A stretch of DNA of 64,000 bases, taken from contig JBAMJV010010656.1 of NCBI GenBank assembly GCA_037951105.1, positions 21,078-85,077 of the forward strand, read 5' to 3'. The position numbers and the translations under genes were made by a program. The stretch is from Echinarachnius parma. Taxonomy: Eukaryota; Echinodermata; Echinoidea; Clypeasteroida; Echinarachniidae. Under the pieces are notes generated by a model, which searched no databases, was not told the origin of the DNA, and was given only the letters and a program-made list of their open reading frames with translations. Below, piece by piece: positions 22,862 through 34,190 of this stretch; position 1 is the stretch's first letter, and every line of letters starts with the position of its first letter.

Positions 22862-22945
22862 CATTGGCTACGACTGAGGGAGATCTGCTGAGCCCCGTTT
22901 GTATTTATACCCACTTCCCCCTGCAGGAAATACCCTTATTGGTCT
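22862..22945 (-). promoter_or_regulatory. Candidate TIMP core promoter (TATA, Inr, CCAAT)
   Basis: On the minus strand, 22909-22902 reads TATAAATA within 'gtataaatac'. A TCAGTC initiator with A at 22875 lies about 34 bases downstream, and a CCAAT sequence lies upstream at about 22940-22936. The predicted start would give a 5' leader of about 600 nt to the TIMP ATG at 22275, or less if spliced. The arrangement is correct for TIMP transcription, but the TATA-to-start distance is at the long end. This is inference from motifs only. Confidence 0.4.
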
Positions 22946-23247
22946 TTACTCCCCCTGGAAATAGCATGCCATTTGGCGGCGCACTGCTAGCGCTCACAGT
23001 AGGTGGAAACCGAGTAATTGATATGTCTCTCCTTTTTCCCCCCAGTCTCTGTTTTCTCTCTCATATATTTAAATTTTGTACTTGTTTCCTATCTTACCTT
23101 TATATCTCTCACATTCTAATTTTGTTTAACTTTGGTTTTATTTCCCTCCTTATAGTTTCTCTGTCTTATATCTCCCTTTGTTTTATTTCTTGCTTTCTTT
23201 ATTCCATTTGGTATAACAAATATGGTACAACTTTTCATGACCAGCTC

Positions 23248-23342
23248 ATAACCCGTTCAGGACTGACTGATTTTGCTACAACATGTATTCTCCATAGACC
23301 AAAGCCCAAATATTTTCGGGACCATAGTCCTAAATGGGTTAA
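23248..23342. mobile_element. P1 palindromic mini-MITE
   Basis: 'ataacccgttcaggactg' to 'agtcctaaatgggttaa', core 'tgtattctccatagacc' and 'atattttcgggacca'. Confidence 0.75.
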
Positions 23343-24398
23343 GACCTAAGTTTGCGATGAATTAAAGAATCAAAATGGAACTTCCTGTATGGGTGAAGGG
23401 TAGCCAGCAGGAGGGACAACTGAAAGTGATATGTGTGAAATTGAGATAAAATACATAAATAGCCTTGTAAGCAATACAATCTGCAACCCTCTTTTATATA
23501 ATAATACTAACATAATATAACGTATTTGTATATTGACTAATACAGAACAGCTTCTAAGCACTTCATTATCATTTTCCCTTGTCATTTAGTTCAAACGCCA
23601 CAACTATCTTTCACACAGTCTCAACTCCCTGGGAAGCATTCTAGCCATGGACAACCTTTAAAAGAGGTGCACAAGGCTAATTTTCACCAGACCAGATACT
23701 TATTTATTCACCTATAGAGCAGAGAGTAGAGAGCAGTTATACAAATCATATTTGTCCCCTCATTGACAAATATTCATAAAGAGTCTTGCAAGAAATACAA
23801 TTTGCAACCCTCTTTTATGCTAAAAAAGTAACAATATTTGTCCCGTCCTTAAATATAACCACGCTCATGTTGTACAATAAGAGAAAACCATGAACACTGT
23901 ATATATTTGCTGTATAGTTTGATTTATTATAAATTGATTTAATAGTTAATAAGTTGATATTGGTAGAAAATTTATGCTTTTAAGAGTGGGAAGTTTATGA
24001 TTATGTTGTAAGATATGAATAAATTGTTATTGTTAAGTTCTGTTTTGATAAACTATTTCCTGGGTGAATCGAAATCTGCATCATAAAAAGGGGGTATATT
24101 TATTCAAAGATTAGAACAAAAATCAAATATTTTATCAGCAAAGATGAGCTGCGTGGGTTTATAAACATCTCCTCCAATATCCTTAATCTCTGCACACTTA
24201 CTCCAACATGGAAGGCAATAAAGGAAGTTACATTTGATTACATCTGTGATTACATTATTTTATTAAATGTTTCCTATTTTCCCTTCCTGCCCATTTCCTG
24301 AACGACTGTTTATATCAAATGGCACTTTGGGTCTATATATGGAAGACGTCTTTTGTTTCATAATTTATTTTGACCCTGCATCCACACCACGTCTTATA
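23343..24398. other. Synapsin intron, AT-rich
   Basis: Contains a short direct repeat ('agcaatacaatctgcaaccctc' type) at 23467 and 23795 and a partial 'actccctgggaagcattct' block of the dispersed element at 23625. Otherwise nothing is recognised. Confidence 0.55.
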
Positions 24399-24749
24399 CC
24401 TGGGGGGTGTTTCACAAAGATCCTAAGTTGATCTTAGCACTAAGATGGTCTTAAATATTATGGAAAGCCATTAGTGTCTTGAAACATTTTTATAAAAGTT
24501 ATGTTGAAATGCATAAAATGTTGATTCAAATCATATATATTTTCTAATTATCAAAGAGATTCATAATCTTCACATAAAATTCATTAAATCTCTTTGAAAA
24601 TTAGAAAATATTTATGATTTGAATCAACATTTTATGCATTTCAACATAACTTTTATGAAAAATTTTCAAGACACTAATGGCTTTCCATAATATTTAAGAC
24701 TATCTTAGTGCTAAGATCAACTTAGGATCTCTGTGAAATACCCCCCAGG
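24399..24749. mobile_element. 351-bp near-perfect palindrome, GTTTCACAAAG family
   Basis: Left end 'cctggggggtgtttcacaaa', right end 'ctgtgaaataccccccagg'. Internal arms ('ttatggaaagccattagtgt', 'atgcataaaatgttgattc') are matched almost base for base by their complements, leaving a small loop near 24570. It would form a very stable hairpin. Confidence 0.9.
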
Positions 24750-24782
24750 AGTCATCCTCTGAGACTGGTTGAAACACAGCAT

Positions 24783-24861
24783 TAAGCCATTGCATACATG
24801 AACCTGCTGGGTCCTTTCTTAATTCAATGGGGACTGCAAAATCTTGTAGGAAACAGGTTAA
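24783..24861. mobile_element. P2 palindromic mini-MITE
   Basis: 'ttaagccattgcatacatgaa' to 'cttgtaggaaacaggttaa', in reverse orientation with core 'caatggggactgcaaaat'. Confidence 0.55.
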
Positions 24862-25269
24862 CGAAGGTGATTTGATATTCTACATAGAACTGGTCCTGAT
24901 AATCAGTCTATGAGATATGCGTTATCATCTTCAACCAGTTTAACAGGTGTTGTGTTGTAGCACCATGGTAACTGGGTCACAACTTACTGTCAAGTTCACA
25001 GGAGATCGTATAACACAAATCTTGGGGAGTGTTTTGACTTTTCTTGTTAATCCCATAACTAATGTTTTACGTTTTTAATCCTGTTTCAAGCTAATGTTTG
25101 CAATTGATAAACCCAAGAACATTACTTTTTTGTATGAATAGCATGTGAATGTGTATCAACACAATCGTGTTTACTGAGCGATGATATACAAAGCATATTG
25201 ATGTGCATTATGATACACTGTTTCAAGCTAGCAAACATCAAAAATACAACATGATTAGCACTCAAACCC

Positions 25270-25810
25270 TGGGTCAGATATATCATATGTGGTGTGTGAA
25301 CTCTTTGTGCACTTGAAACTTTTGGCCAGATTAGTGGTGTGCGAATACTATAGTGTACTCACAACTCTGATCCAAACATGTGGTTTGTGAATGCCTAGGT
25401 ACATATGATGTGTGAACATCTGTGCACTCAACCCTGGATTAGATGTACTATGTGAACACATAGCACTGCTTGGGTGCACTGCTTGGGTGGACTTGGGGTG
25501 GAGATGGACCCCAGCCAGTGTCAGGTTGTGGCTGCCAACAGTGTGTGAACACAGTGTACTCAACCCTGAGTTAGATGTACTGTGTGGACACAGGGCAGTG
25601 AGGGTAAGTTGCTTAGGCCACTTGGAATGTACCCTAGCCATTAGTCACAACACTGGATCAGACATGTGGTGTGTGAACACCTACGTCCTCAACCCTGAGT
25701 TAGATGCACCGTGTGGACAATGCAGTGAGGGTGAGTTGCTTACGTCAGAGAGCCACTTGGGGTGGACCCCTAGCCAGTGCGAGGTGGTGGCGGGCAACAG
25801 GAAGTAGTTA
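25270..25810 (+). repeat. Diverged tandem repeat ('caaccctgagttagatg' units)
   Basis: Four to five units of about 100-130 bp with 'tcaaccctgagttagatg.ac.gtgtgga', 'agtgagggt.agttgctta' and 'ccactt.g.gtgga'. Frames stay open over it by composition; no protein is indicated. Confidence 0.7.
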
Positions 25811-26112
25811 AGGTGTTATTAAGAGATTAGGATCAGGGATCAAAGTTTTGGGTCAAAACTGTCTGGAATTATAAGGTTTCTCCTCCTGATCTTCCCATCT
25901 TTCTATATTTTCCATTTTGTTTTCTTGATATTTTTTTTTTAGGAGGACTTGACATTTATTCATCTTTATCTTTATTGTTAAAATTCCTCTTGCCCTTTTG
26001 TCCTTTTAATCACTCGTGAAGAGGTTGCAACTTCCTTTGATTCGATAACGTAAGTGGGCGTGTATGCTTTTTGCACACACTCTCTTCTAGGTATTGTATC
26101 AATGTCATGTAC

Positions 26113-26627
26113 TTAAAGGGGTAGTTTAGTTTTGGTAGAGAGGGCGCTGCACATCACAATTTTTTTGTGAGGTAATGAAAAACTGAGTGTCGAATTTGAG
26201 AGAACATGTAATTTTAATGGCAGAATAAACTTTATTTGGTCAAAATCGGTCCAGAAACGGCTGAAATATCAATAAATATAACTGATCTTATAATTATTTT
26301 GGGCCCAAATAATTAGATGATTTTTTCAAAAAATTCAAAAAATGCTTACACTTTTTCAAAAATTTTCAAAAGCGTTTTTTAAATATTTGTTGATGATCTA
26401 TCTACCTAATCATTATTTCAATAAAAGATCACATGCATAATTTTGTATGAAAAATGGTTTAAACCAATGCCTTTTTAGAGAGCGCCCTCTTGTGTTTTAA
26501 TGGCTCTTTTTGAATGATTTTGTATACCTTTCGAACATGGTGGAGTAATAACTATTAGTTTATAATGTTACTGTCCCGGTTTGGGGTACTAAAGTTCAGC
26601 CTTACCAAAACTAAACTACCCCTTTAA
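26113..26627 (+). mobile_element. TTAA-flanked MITE, subfamily A
   Basis: TTAA, then 'aggggtagtttagttttgg', about 500 bp non-coding, then 'ccaaaactaaactacccct', then TTAA. Termini are inverted repeats. TTAA duplication on both sides points to piggyBac-type transposition. Copies at 52189-52718 and, inverted, 60370-60917. Confidence 0.88.
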
Positions 26628-26639
26628 TGTAACCATTTC

Positions 26640-26808
26640 AGGGGCGGTTGCAAAAAGAGATGCAATTGATTATAAAGTTGCAATTAATTGCAAGTCAGAA
26701 AATATGTTCATTTGAACCAATCAGATTTGCGCATTAAGTCTTATGTTCTTACTTACAATTAAGTGCAATTTTACAATCAATTATTACTCTTTATGCAACA
26801 TGGCCCAG
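26640..26808. mobile_element. Short palindromic MITE, GCAGAAAGAGATGCAATTG family
   Basis: 'ttgcaaaaagagatgcaatt' to 'tactctttatgcaacatggc', with 'catttgaaccaatcagattt' inside. Lies between the A and B TTAA elements. Confidence 0.75.
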
Positions 26809-26865
26809 CACTAGTCTTGAAAAAAAAAAGAGAACGCATGTTATACCAAAATCAAAATCTTTAGG

Positions 26866-27300
26866 TTAAAGGGATAGAGGGCGCTACACAAAATAATTTG
26901 TTTGTGATATAATGAAAAATTGAGTGTCAAATTCGAAAGAGCATACAATCTTAATGAAAAAATAAACTTTATTTGATCAAAATCGGTTCAGAAATGGCTG
27001 AAATATCCATTTATAACATAACCATTTGTAATAATTGTGGGCCCCCACAATTATTAGATCATTTTGAACCTGCCGTATTTAAAATGCTTCCTCTTTTCAA
27101 AAATGTACAAAATAGGTTTTTAAATAGTTGTTGATTATCTCTCTATCTAATCACTATTTCAATAAAACATCACATGCACAATATTTTTTTTTTTTAATTG
27201 TTGAAACCGATGAGTGTTTAGAGAGCGCCCTCTTGAGTTTTAACGGCTCTTTTTGAATGATAACAGGCTTTTTACTTTGTCATTCTCAACTATCCCTTTA
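26866..27300 (+). mobile_element. TTAA-flanked MITE, subfamily B (ends eroded)
   Basis: 'ttaaagggatagagggcgc' to 'caactatccctttat'. The interior ('tcaaaatcggttcagaaatgg', 'agagcgccctcttgagtttt') is homologous to subfamily A and to 52851-53412. The left end has lost part of its terminal repeat. Confidence 0.8.
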
Positions 27301-29610
27301 TTCTTTAATTCTTAGTTCTTAGGCATGCAATTAACCCATAAAAGAATGGCCAAAAAAGTATTTGGGCTGGGGTCTATACATGTTGCTGACAAGGTAGAAT
27401 CTGCGAAGAGCTTTTATAGGAACTTATAAATAACAATCGTATTTTGGACATGCATGCAATTGTCATGCTAATGAAAAATATTGATGATCTATTATTTGTA
27501 GAGGGTAGATCTTGATTTGTCAGAAGTACCACTCCAGAAAAGTTTTAAACAACTTTCAGAATACTGACATGATTACAATATTATTTGGAGGATATGCATG
27601 TAAGTGTCATGTGTATGAAATTAAGGTGTTCCAAAATCACCAGAGGGTGGGTGATGATTTGTGAGAAGAGCCACTACAACAAGTGCGTGACTCATGCATA
27701 ACAATGCCTGCATGTAGCATCCATCCACAACATGCAGGCTTGCCTACCTTTCCCGCCATGGGGGAAACGAGTCGGGGTGGAATGGGGGGAGGGGGAGAAG
27801 GGGAAACGAGTAAGAGCAAAATGGGGTAGGGGGAAAGGGGGGGGCAGAAAGAGGAGAGAAGAGAGAAAAGAAGGCAACAAATATATGCAGTAGCTTGTAT
27901 GGAGACAACAAATGTGATCCTGTGAAAGTTTTGGTTAGAGCTAGGTTTAGTCTTAGGATTAGGGTTAGTGTTATGATTAGTGTTAGTGTTTTGGTGACAT
28001 TTTATAATCTTTGTTTGTCTGTTTAAAAAAGCGTGAATTATGGAGAAATCATCATCGCCAGAGCAAATGTCATGGCATTGGTGTAGAAATGGGGAAGCAG
28101 GGAGGGGCCTATTGGACTTTTTGCCCCTGTCCCTTTCTTCAGGAAAAAGGCAAATACATAAGATTTAGATGGGCATCACATCTCTTGGTAAACAACACCC
28201 CCTTTTGCACCCCTGTCCCCCAATCTTGGTTGGCACTGACTATGCCACTGAATATCTGGAAAATAAAAGATGAGGCAAGAAGACTACCCTGGATATATTA
28301 ATTAGCTTATCAGCTACCTGGCTGTTGTTGTATGTATCCGACCCCTACCTGTAAATGGCGGGTCAACACTTCAAAGCTGCCGCAATGCTGTTTTTGGACT
28401 AGATTTTTTAATGGTGTTGGTCATAGAATTGAGAGACAAATATCCAGTAGAAGCTAAGAAAATTAATAATTAGTAATTGAAGAATTTTATTTCTGCATAA
28501 TATTGCAACGCTTATAATCCTACAACATGTAGTTTGCCACTTGGCTCTGTCATTCAACTGGCATGATTTGGGAATTGCACATTATTTTCTATTGCTACTA
28601 TTATCATTCATATTTTCAAAGTCTATCACAAGACAGATGAAACTGACTGAATTCCAGCCATATATTATGTACACAAACACTTCAAATAGTCACAGACATA
28701 GAATGTTTACAGTGCTATATCTTCTCCAAATTGAGTGAGAAAACACCCCTACTATGCAGTGAATCATTCCCAATTGGTCATCTACTCATGTGATAGTCTT
28801 TATTGTGTATTAAGAACTTAGACACACAATTTGTTTTCTGATTGGTCTACTGTATGCAAGACTGATTCATTGCAATGGAGAGGGAAGTCAGTGTGAAAAT
28901 AGTTGAGAGGGATCAAAGTCAATTTAAGAAATAATGGCAATGCATTGCATAAAAGCAAACCACTTCAAGCACAGGAAATATTTGAGGCAGATTTTTATTC
29001 TGCAAAGGGTTAACTTGTTTAGTGATGATTTATCACAATTATGTGTTTATTGTAAATAACCCTGCCTCTTTTGCTGATTATGGAAGCCCAAACTTCCCTG
29101 TACTTTTCAGCAAATAATGTTGGTTTGTCTTCACAATCATGTACTTAGTTTGTATAATCTAAACTTTCCTGTGCTTGGTATTAAACAAGTTCTGGAAATA
29201 AATCAGCACAACTATGTATCTCTCTGCTATCATGCCAGTGATTAGGAAAGTGTGTTAACTTGGAAGCAAGTGGCAGTGCTTCAACATGTATTTAGCCTAA
29301 AACTATGTATTATTGTGATAATGTTGTAAATCCAAACTTCTCTACATTTAGTAGCAAGTAAAGACATTATTTGTTATATATCTCTTATACATATCTGGAC
29401 CCTTTTAATGATTGTATAAATCTAAAATCGGATATATGTACAGTACATGTATTTGGTAAGCAGCCAACTGCATGTATTTGTAGTAGTAGCTGAAAGTAGC
29501 TGAAGAGAGACATGCAATTAGTGTGTTCCTGTAGAGCGTGAAAGTAGCCGTACTTAGGGGAATTCAACGAGGGTGGCCGAGACATTTGGCCAGATATATA
29601 TCAGCACATT
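27301..29610. other. Synapsin intron; low-copy sequence
   Basis: A G/A-rich stretch lies at 27760-27870, and a partial P1 element ('attaacccataaaagaatgg...tttgggctggggtctatac') at 27330-27380. No exon is recognised. Confidence 0.5.
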
Positions 29611-29614
29611 GATT

Positions 29615-29907
29615 TAACCCATTCAAGACTTGTTTTTATTTGTTTATTTTATGTGCTATTGTGAACAATAGTCAATATGGCAAGACATACGCCGAACTCA
29701 TATATATGCATTAAAGTCAAATTATATACATTAATAATGATGCGCCGCTAGAGTCGAAAGACAGAACTAAGAAATTCAAGAATGCCTTCATCTATGACAC
29801 CATTAATCAAGCATTTATAAAGCGCCATCCATCTAGGTAGCCTATTCCGAGGGGCATTCTCTATAGACCTCAAGACTGTGTCATTTTGGACCGGTCCTGA
29901 TGGGTTA
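29615..29907. mobile_element. P1-type mini-MITE interrupted by about 200 bp
   Basis: The left end 'ttaacccattcaagacttg' and the right end 'ggaccggtcctgatgggttaa' match P1, and 'cattctctatagacctc' is the P1 core, but about 200 bp of unrelated sequence lies between. Confidence 0.5.
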
Positions 29908-30009
29908 ACACATACTCCACGGGTGAAACTGGCGCTTTATATATATTCTATAAGAATTCAAATTTTAGGTGAAAACATGGTGATGTATCTCTAACCCTGT
30001 CTAAACAAA

Positions 30010-30480
30010 AAAAAATAGTCTCGGTAACGTCCTGATGTTATCCGGATGAGATCCTACACCATTCCGATTAAGACGCTCCAATTGGTAATAACATCAGGAC
30101 GACATCCGGACAATATCAGGGTGAGTTTCACCCTAGTCGGGCCAGGGTGATAGCGCGGTAACGTCTGGACGACATCCGGACGACATCCTGATAAACGGCC
30201 TATTAAGACGCGCGCGGAACATTACCCGGGTAGATGACGCCATGGCCGTGAAAAAAACACAGCGCGCGCCGATACTCCGTGTCGCCCCAGCTGTTCGCGT
30301 GATGAGGGAGGTGGGGTTGTTATGGTAACCTACCCGAGTGAGGACTTTGCGGATGACTGGTTAAGACTGTGGCCGAAGGCTTGCCGCATGTTTTACGACC
30401 AGACCCCCTGCTGTTTCTTATCCACATGTCGCTCGGGTTACATCGAGGTAATGTCTATTTCTCCCAGTTAAGACGGGGTT
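30010..30480. other. CpG-rich stretch with diverged inverted 'cgtc(c/t)gga' blocks
   Basis: Much more GC- and CpG-rich than its surroundings. 'taacgtcctgatgttatcc', 'taacatcaggacgacatcc' and 'taacgtctggacgacatcc' are related direct or inverted blocks at 30025, 30090 and 30160. Further right, 'tgccgcatgttttacgacc...tcgctcgggttacatcgag' followed by 'gtaatg' could be an exon with donor, but it matches nothing I know. Confidence 0.45.
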
Positions 30481-30572
30481 TCTGTCTCATAGCTACTATC
30501 TATGCCTAGTGACTCCATGGTCTCTTACAACGTTATATTGGAAGTGTTAACCCCTTTATGTGCTGTATATCA

Positions 30573-30646
30573 TTAACCCCTTGCCTACGGGAGCCTGGTG
30601 TACAAAGTATATGGGGGATTTCAGAACCTCAAAGAGATTAGGTTAA
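30573..30646. mobile_element. P2 palindromic mini-MITE
   Basis: 'ttaaccccttgcctacggg' to 'aaagagattaggttaa', core 'gtacaaagtatatggggga'. Confidence 0.7.
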
Positions 30647-30824
30647 AGATTTTCATGCGTGGGGTTGCTTCACCGCGGTATCGCCATTTTGAACTTGGCT
30701 AGTTGGTGCGCAATACATAACACTGGGTCAGTGTGTATTACGCACTGGAAGCAAGATGGCACCGTGCACCTGATTTACAAATCCGAACTCCCTTTAATAG
30801 GCAAATTCAAGAACATATAAACGA

Positions 30825-31480
30825 TTACACCTCCTCTAGTGACCACCTTTATGTAAAGACCACCTGTCTATTCAGACCTCTATTCTTGTTTCATTCAGGA
30901 GCAGTTTACTTGTCAAAGAACCCATGCATCTATATTAAAGACCACCTGTTTTGTTCTGTCTCGCTAAAGGTGGTATCTCACCGGGCTGGAGACTAGTTGG
31001 CGACTAGTTGGCGACTCAGTCTCCGCTAGTCGCCGAGACGTCTCCGCGACGTCGCCGCGACGTCTCCTGGAGACTAGCCGGGTCTCCGGGGAGTCGCGGG
31101 AAAATCAAACATGTTCGATTTTTTTTGAGACTCTCCATCAGTCGCGGAGACTAATTTTGTCCGCGACTGGGGAGACGTCGCCGCGACCTACTGGAGACCA
31201 AGGCGACTGAGAGGAGACGTTGCGGAGACGTCTCCGCGACACTACTTGACCCACTTTAGAGACCACGTGACTGAGTTCTTTATCATTTGGTACAGTTTGT
31301 TCCTGCTCCCATGGATACGTCGCGGAGACGTCTCCGAGACTTCGCCTTGGTGAGATTGCAAACCATTTTCGGGTCTCCCGAGTCGCCGCGACTACCGCGA
31401 CTGATCAGTCGCGGCGACGTCTCTGCCGGTGAGATACACACTTTAGGTGGCTTTTATTTAGAGACGGGTCCATCTGTACA
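30825..31480 (+). mobile_element. 'GACCACCTGT' element carrying a nested insertion
   Basis: 'tctagtgaccaccttt', 'agaccacctgtctattcag' and 'agaccacctgttttgttc' on the left, and 'ggcttttatttagagacggg' on the right, belong to one TACAGTCAAAC-type element interrupted at 30964-31445. Confidence 0.55.
30964..31445. mobile_element. CpG-rich foldback element, TCGCGGAGACGTCTCCGCGA repeats
   Basis: Inverted ends 'taaaggtggtatctcaccgg' and 'ccggtgagatacacacttta' enclose about 440 bp of repeated, self-complementary blocks such as 'gtcgcggagacgtctccgag'. No coding capacity is expected; the open frame at 31287 is a by-product. Confidence 0.8.
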
Positions 31481-31726
31481 ACCTTTACTGATCTGCAAAA
31501 TGTCACAGATTATTTGCTTCCTCCATATGTGAGACAATACATATTAGTAATTTTGTTACATTCAGGACCGTTGTGCCAGATATTCAAGATTTTTTTTCTT
31601 TGGTTTCTTGGAAGTTAGGGTGTGAGAGTTTATAGAGTGTATTGTCTGTTGGAAAAGTGAGAAAATTTAGAAGAAACAACAAATGTGTTGATGCAGTTCA
31701 CATTTATACAGAGTGTCACATTCACA

Positions 31727-31785
31727 CTGACCTACACACACACACACACACACAGACACACACACACACAGAAACACATGTACAC
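31727..31785 (+). repeat. CA microsatellite
   Basis: 'acacac' run with a few interruptions (cagacac, agaaacac), extending weakly to about 31890 with 'acatac' units. Confidence 0.9.
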
Positions 31786-32110
31786 TTAATAAAAAAACAA
31801 CATGCACTTACATCACTAACATTAACATTCATGTATACAAACACAGGCACACATACAGTAGCACATGTACAGTACATACATACACATACTCTTAAAAAAA
31901 ACATAACTCAGAAATCACTCATTAATGCTCAGCATGTAATATCAAGCACGTTGTTACACAAAAGAGAATTTAAAATACCCACTGGACTAGGATCTAATTT
32001 TATAAGTCCTGTTCTAGCATTTATGTGATAATCATATATTTCCTTTATAATTCCTGGAATCTGCAGGTGCCTAGAAGAAACATTTTCTAACAATTCTACA
32101 CAATTATTTA

Positions 32111-32408
32111 AAGGGATCTAGTAACATTGTCAAAATCCTCAAAAATGATTTGGAGCTCTAGCGGTTCTCTCATACCTCCATTGTATTCGCATTACCAATA
32201 GAAGCAGCTAGGAACAGCTTTCCATTTTTCCAAATTCATCTTCTGTTAATTAAAAAACTATGTATGATTACTTGGCATGGCATTCATTTACCATGCAATT
32301 TTCACACTTCACTTGGAGGATCACAAAAATACACATTCTATCAACATTCTATCAAACCCTTTGTCAGTTTTGCACATAACAAAGTTACTAAAATTATAGA
32401 TCCCTTTA
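32111..32408 (-). mobile_element. MITE-like element, GGATCTAGTAAC family (inverted)
   Basis: 'aagggatctagtaacattg' at the left and 'aaagttactaaaattatagat' then 'ccctt' at the right. The interior, 'ggttctctcatacctccattg', matches the complement of 1463-1800. Confidence 0.7.
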
Positions 32409-32485
32409 TCCCCTTGCCTACGGGAACCGGGTGGGCTATGTACAAAGTCTATGGGGATTTCAGAATCGCGAAGGGAACGGGTTAA
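32406..32485. mobile_element. P2 palindromic mini-MITE
   Basis: 'ttatccccttgcctacggg' to 'cgcgaagggaacgggttaa', core 'gtacaaagtctatggggat'. It abuts the preceding element. Confidence 0.75.
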
Positions 32486-32705
32486 TACACCTGTTTCATA
32501 GATCCTCACTACATGACAACTATATCTTGTTCCCATGAACTCTACCTTATTAATAATAATCACGTTTCTAAATTAGACTATTGCATTAATTAGAATGCAC
32601 ACACATCCTTCAACATCACGATCATTACCTTTTTACAAATTTATATTGCTCTATCACATATGTTTAACCCTGCGAGTGCCAAATTAGATTAAGAATCCAC
32701 TCTGT

Positions 32706-32890
32706 TAATGATAATAATAACAATAACGGTTATTTATATAGTGCTATTTAATTCCCGTGAGGATCATAGCGCTTTACACTATTATTATTATCCGGGTCAA
32801 CGGATGCACACTGCAATCATTCCTGCACATCAAGTGCGCATTATCCACTCCCTAGGGAGTATTACATTCTGTTCACCAGGGTAAGAAGTC
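32706..32890 (+). mobile_element. Dispersed 'tatatagtgctatttaa...agcgctttaca' element
   Basis: 'aataacggttatttatatag', 'atcatagcgctttacacta' and 'ccactccctagggagtatt' identify a copy of the family seen at 9000-9320. Confidence 0.65.
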
Positions 32891-32925
32891 TTAGTGTCTA
32901 AACAATTAATTCAAACTTATCTATA

Positions 32926-33378
32926 TACAACATGTCCCAAAATTAATTACAACGGGAATTTCTGCAACGATAACTTTAAAGATAGTAGATCAAGCAGAAT
33001 TATATTTCAGGGTATGAAACTATAACTTATTACCTACATCTTGCAGAAAACCCTATTCGATTTGCTTCAGTGGTCATGGAGAATGAGGATCTTTTGACAA
33101 TCATGTCAGATGTCCCTTCCCTCCAGGTTTTGTAATGTAAGGAGACGTGTTGTCCATTGTGTTCACGCGTTATGAACGAAAATGGACACATGACATGATT
33201 GACAAAAGATCCTCATTCTCCATGACCACTGAAGCAAATCAAATAGGGTTTTCTGCTAGATGTACATGTAGGTAATAAGTTATAGTTTCATACCCTGAAA
33301 TATCATTCTGATTGATCTACTATTTTAAAGTTATCGTTGCAGAAAGTCCCGTTGTAATTAATTTTGGGACATGTTGTA
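32926..33378. mobile_element. 453-bp long-arm hairpin, ACAACATGTCCCAAAA termini
   Basis: Left arm 'acaacatgtcccaaaatta', right arm 'taattttgggacatgttgt'. The arms are about 190 bp each and nearly identical ('gatcctcattctccatgacc' is the complement of the left-arm text), with a loop of about 75 bp containing 'ggagacgtgttgtccattg'. A mariner-like non-autonomous element is possible from the terminal style. Confidence 0.88.
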
Positions 33379-34190
33379 TTGTGTGCATTTACCGATAGGG
33401 CAAAATCAAAGGATCTGATTCTGTGAGTATTCTGTGAGTCGATCGTGGGGCTTAGAGGGTTAAACATTATATTGCTATCAGCCTTTCTGGAAGATTGAAT
33501 TTCAAGCCAACCTTCAAAATAAGTCTTTACTTGGAAAAGCTCTTTAAGGAATCATGAAAATCAGTGAAAAACATTTGTCATCCTGTGATTCCTATGAATT
33601 TATTCTGTGAATCGCATGACATTTTCTTCAGGGACTAGAATGGCCAAATTCATGAAATTGAACAGGAATATGAACAGTTCATAGGCAAAAACTGATAGAG
33701 AATCACCATATAGTACAAAAGTTGTCTTTTATACATCATATCTTACTGTTTTTGTTTTAGTTTTGAAGATATAATTGAAATTGTTATGACTAGTCCAAAT
33801 TAGGGTAAGAATGGCCAATGTCCGGCAAATCATGCTTAATTCACAATTCCAATTAAAATGAATTTTCGCATGGAATTTTATTAAACAAAAACATACATGA
33901 ACAACTTTTTTCTCTCCAGAAGTACCAATCCTCAAATATCTTTCAAAAGTGGGTTGAAGTCATTTGAATCAGGATCTCTGGACCGATTTCAAGACAGCTT
34001 TGGCTCAAGTAAGGAACAATTGGACGCAATGAAAGGAAACACAAATTGGCGATACAGGAAAGCCGCAGACAAGAGCCAAAATAGGAGCACATCCTAGGAA
34101 CAGAATATAAACCAGACTCCAATTTCTTGTTGTATTCCAAGACTTTGTCCTCATTACAAACACTTTTAAAGTGGTCCATTAGCTTCATAT
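33379..34190. other. Synapsin intron, nothing recognised
   Basis: Mostly unique AT-rich sequence. Confidence 0.5.

Noticed and set aside
22828-23349. 173-codon plus-strand open frame
   Set aside because: It lies across the TIMP promoter and a pyrimidine-rich stretch and runs into a P1 MITE; hydrophobic but without any family motif.
28011-28301. 96-codon plus-strand frame
   Set aside because: No domain; the text ('gcccctgtccctttcttcagg') looks like degraded repeat sequence.
31287-31532. 81-codon frame in the CpG-rich foldback
   Set aside because: By-product of repeated palindromic blocks.
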